Source: Octadecabacter temperatus (lineage in GTDB: Bacteria; Pseudomonadota; Alphaproteobacteria; Rhodobacterales; Rhodobacteraceae). Taken from it: 64,000 bases of DNA. Shown here piece after piece: positions 63,449-64,000 of this stretch. Below the pieces are notes generated by a model, which worked only from the letters and a program-made list of their open reading frames with translations, made no database searches and was not told the origin of the DNA. A program made the position numbers and the translations under genes. The stretch covers positions 310,001-374,000 of the forward strand of contig NZ_CP012160.1 of assembly GCF_001187845.1 (NCBI RefSeq). The letters are read 5' to 3'. Position 1 is the stretch's first letter; every line of letters begins with the position of its first letter.

Positions 63449-64000
63449 ATGACAGATACTTCTTATTCGGACCCAAATGTCACGCCGCCATTGGCGCAAG
63501 CCGTGCCGCTGGGTCTTCAACATGTGCTGGCGATGTTCGCCTCAAATGTGACACCATCCATTATCGTTGCGGGGGCCGCTGGTCTTGCGTTCGGTGGGCC
63601 AGAGCAAATTTACTTGATCCAAATGGCGATGCTGTTTGCGGGTATCGCGACTCTGTTTCAAACTGTGGGCATCGGCCCGATCGGTGCGCGCTTGCCCATA
63701 ATGCAGGGTACGTCTTTTGCGTTCGTTGGTGTCCTTGCCGGCATCGCCGCGACAATGGGTCTAAGCGTTGCTTTGACCGCTTGCATCATCGGTGGTGTCA
63801 TCCACTTCCTTCTCGGCGCAGTGATTAAAAACATTCGCTTCTTGTTTCCACCGCTTGTGACGGGCCTCGTGATTTTGGCGATTGGTCTCTACCTTATTCC
63901 TGTTGCGATCAAATACGCAGCTGGCGGCGCGGCAGACTTCCAGATGGCGGCTGAAAGCTTTGGTTCCCTCAAGCACTGGTCTGTTGCGTTGACTGTGATT
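63449..64000 (+). CDS. Purine/urate permease (NCS2 / xanthine-uracil family), cut by the window end
   Basis: The first 184 codons of a membrane transporter. LGLQHVLAMFASNVTPSIIV carries the QH motif of NCS2 nucleobase symporters, and LPIMQGTSFAFVG is a family signature. Presence beside puuD-uraH-puuE-allA suggests urate or xanthine as substrate. Of two in-frame ATG codons, I prefer the second (63449), eight bases after AAGGGA; the first (63443) is only two bases from it. The 3' end lies beyond 64000. Confidence 0.88.
   Translation, partial: MTDTSYSDPNVTPPLAQAVPLGLQHVLAMFASNVTPSIIVAGAAGLAFGGPEQIYLIQMAMLFAGIATLFQTVGIGPIGARLPIMQGTSFAFVGVLAGIAATMGLSVALTACIIGGVIHFLLGAVIKNIRFLFPPLVTGLVILAIGLYLIPVAIKYAAGGAADFQMAAESFGSLKHWSVALTVI

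Noticed and set aside
1..64000. CRISPR arrays, prophage or defence-system genes
   Set aside because: No regularly spaced direct repeats, no cas, phage structural or restriction genes were recognised.

Overview
The window reads as chromosomal DNA of an aerobic, marine-type alphaproteobacterium of the Rhodobacteraceae (Roseobacter group). This rests on protein resemblance and gene order: fnrL next to hemN and ccoNOQP-GHIS, the order murA / DUF2948 / hisD / UPF0262 / low-Mr phosphatase / infA / maf / RNase G / yacG, a urt cluster beside a urease operon, a sit-type metal transporter, and a PuuD-type urate pathway. No species can be named from the sequence alone. No rRNA, CRISPR array, prophage or intact insertion sequence is visible; three tRNA genes are present (Gly-UCC, Thr-GGU, Phe-GAA).

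Layout. 0-6.8 kb is accessory: a truncated membrane protein at the left edge, a DUF2306-like membrane protein, a MipA/OmpV outer-membrane protein, a fused membrane/spermidine-synthase-like protein, and a scar where an IS3-type transposase remnant abuts a doubly truncated esterase-like-phytase gene. 6.8-16.7 kb is a divergent catabolic cluster: LacI regulator, sugar-type ABC transporter and a GH63 hydrolase on the minus strand, and a D-lyxose/mannose isomerase, GNAT and glycerate 2-kinase on the plus strand, around two identical perfect operators. The enzyme set fits uptake and breakdown of mannosylglycerate (digeneaside of red algae) or glucosylglycerate to glycerate plus a hexose. 17-24 kb holds tRNA-Gly, an ABC exporter, a Kbp-like BON-LysM protein, an acyl-CoA synthetase, and a DCC thioredoxin-like protein overlapping a saccharopine-dehydrogenase/DUF4166 protein. 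24-35.6 kb is urea use: urtABCDE converging on ureDABC-X-EFG, where X is an unrecognised secreted protein.

36-45 kb is housekeeping: a small basic protein, murA, DUF2948, hisD, UPF0262, phosphatase, infA, maf, RNase E/G, yacG, tRNA-Phe and monomeric isocitrate dehydrogenase. 45-55 kb is a microaerobic respiration island: hemN, fnrL, ccoNOQP and ccoGHIS, with three perfect TTGAT-N4-ATCAA FNR boxes. 55-58.7 kb is a sitABCD-like Mn/Fe ABC transporter behind a palindromic Fur-family-like box and a 17-G homopolymer. 58.7-64 kb is urate catabolism: puuD, a LysR regulator, uraH, a fused puuE-uraD, allA and a truncated purine permease. Urea from purine breakdown could feed the urease encoded about 25 kb away.

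The most promising items for follow-up are the mannosylglycerate-type cluster with its permease carrying a DUF11-like periplasmic insertion, the secreted protein inside the urease operon, the hemN promoter geometry that suggests a leaderless FNR-activated mRNA, and the long G tract beside the sit promoter.
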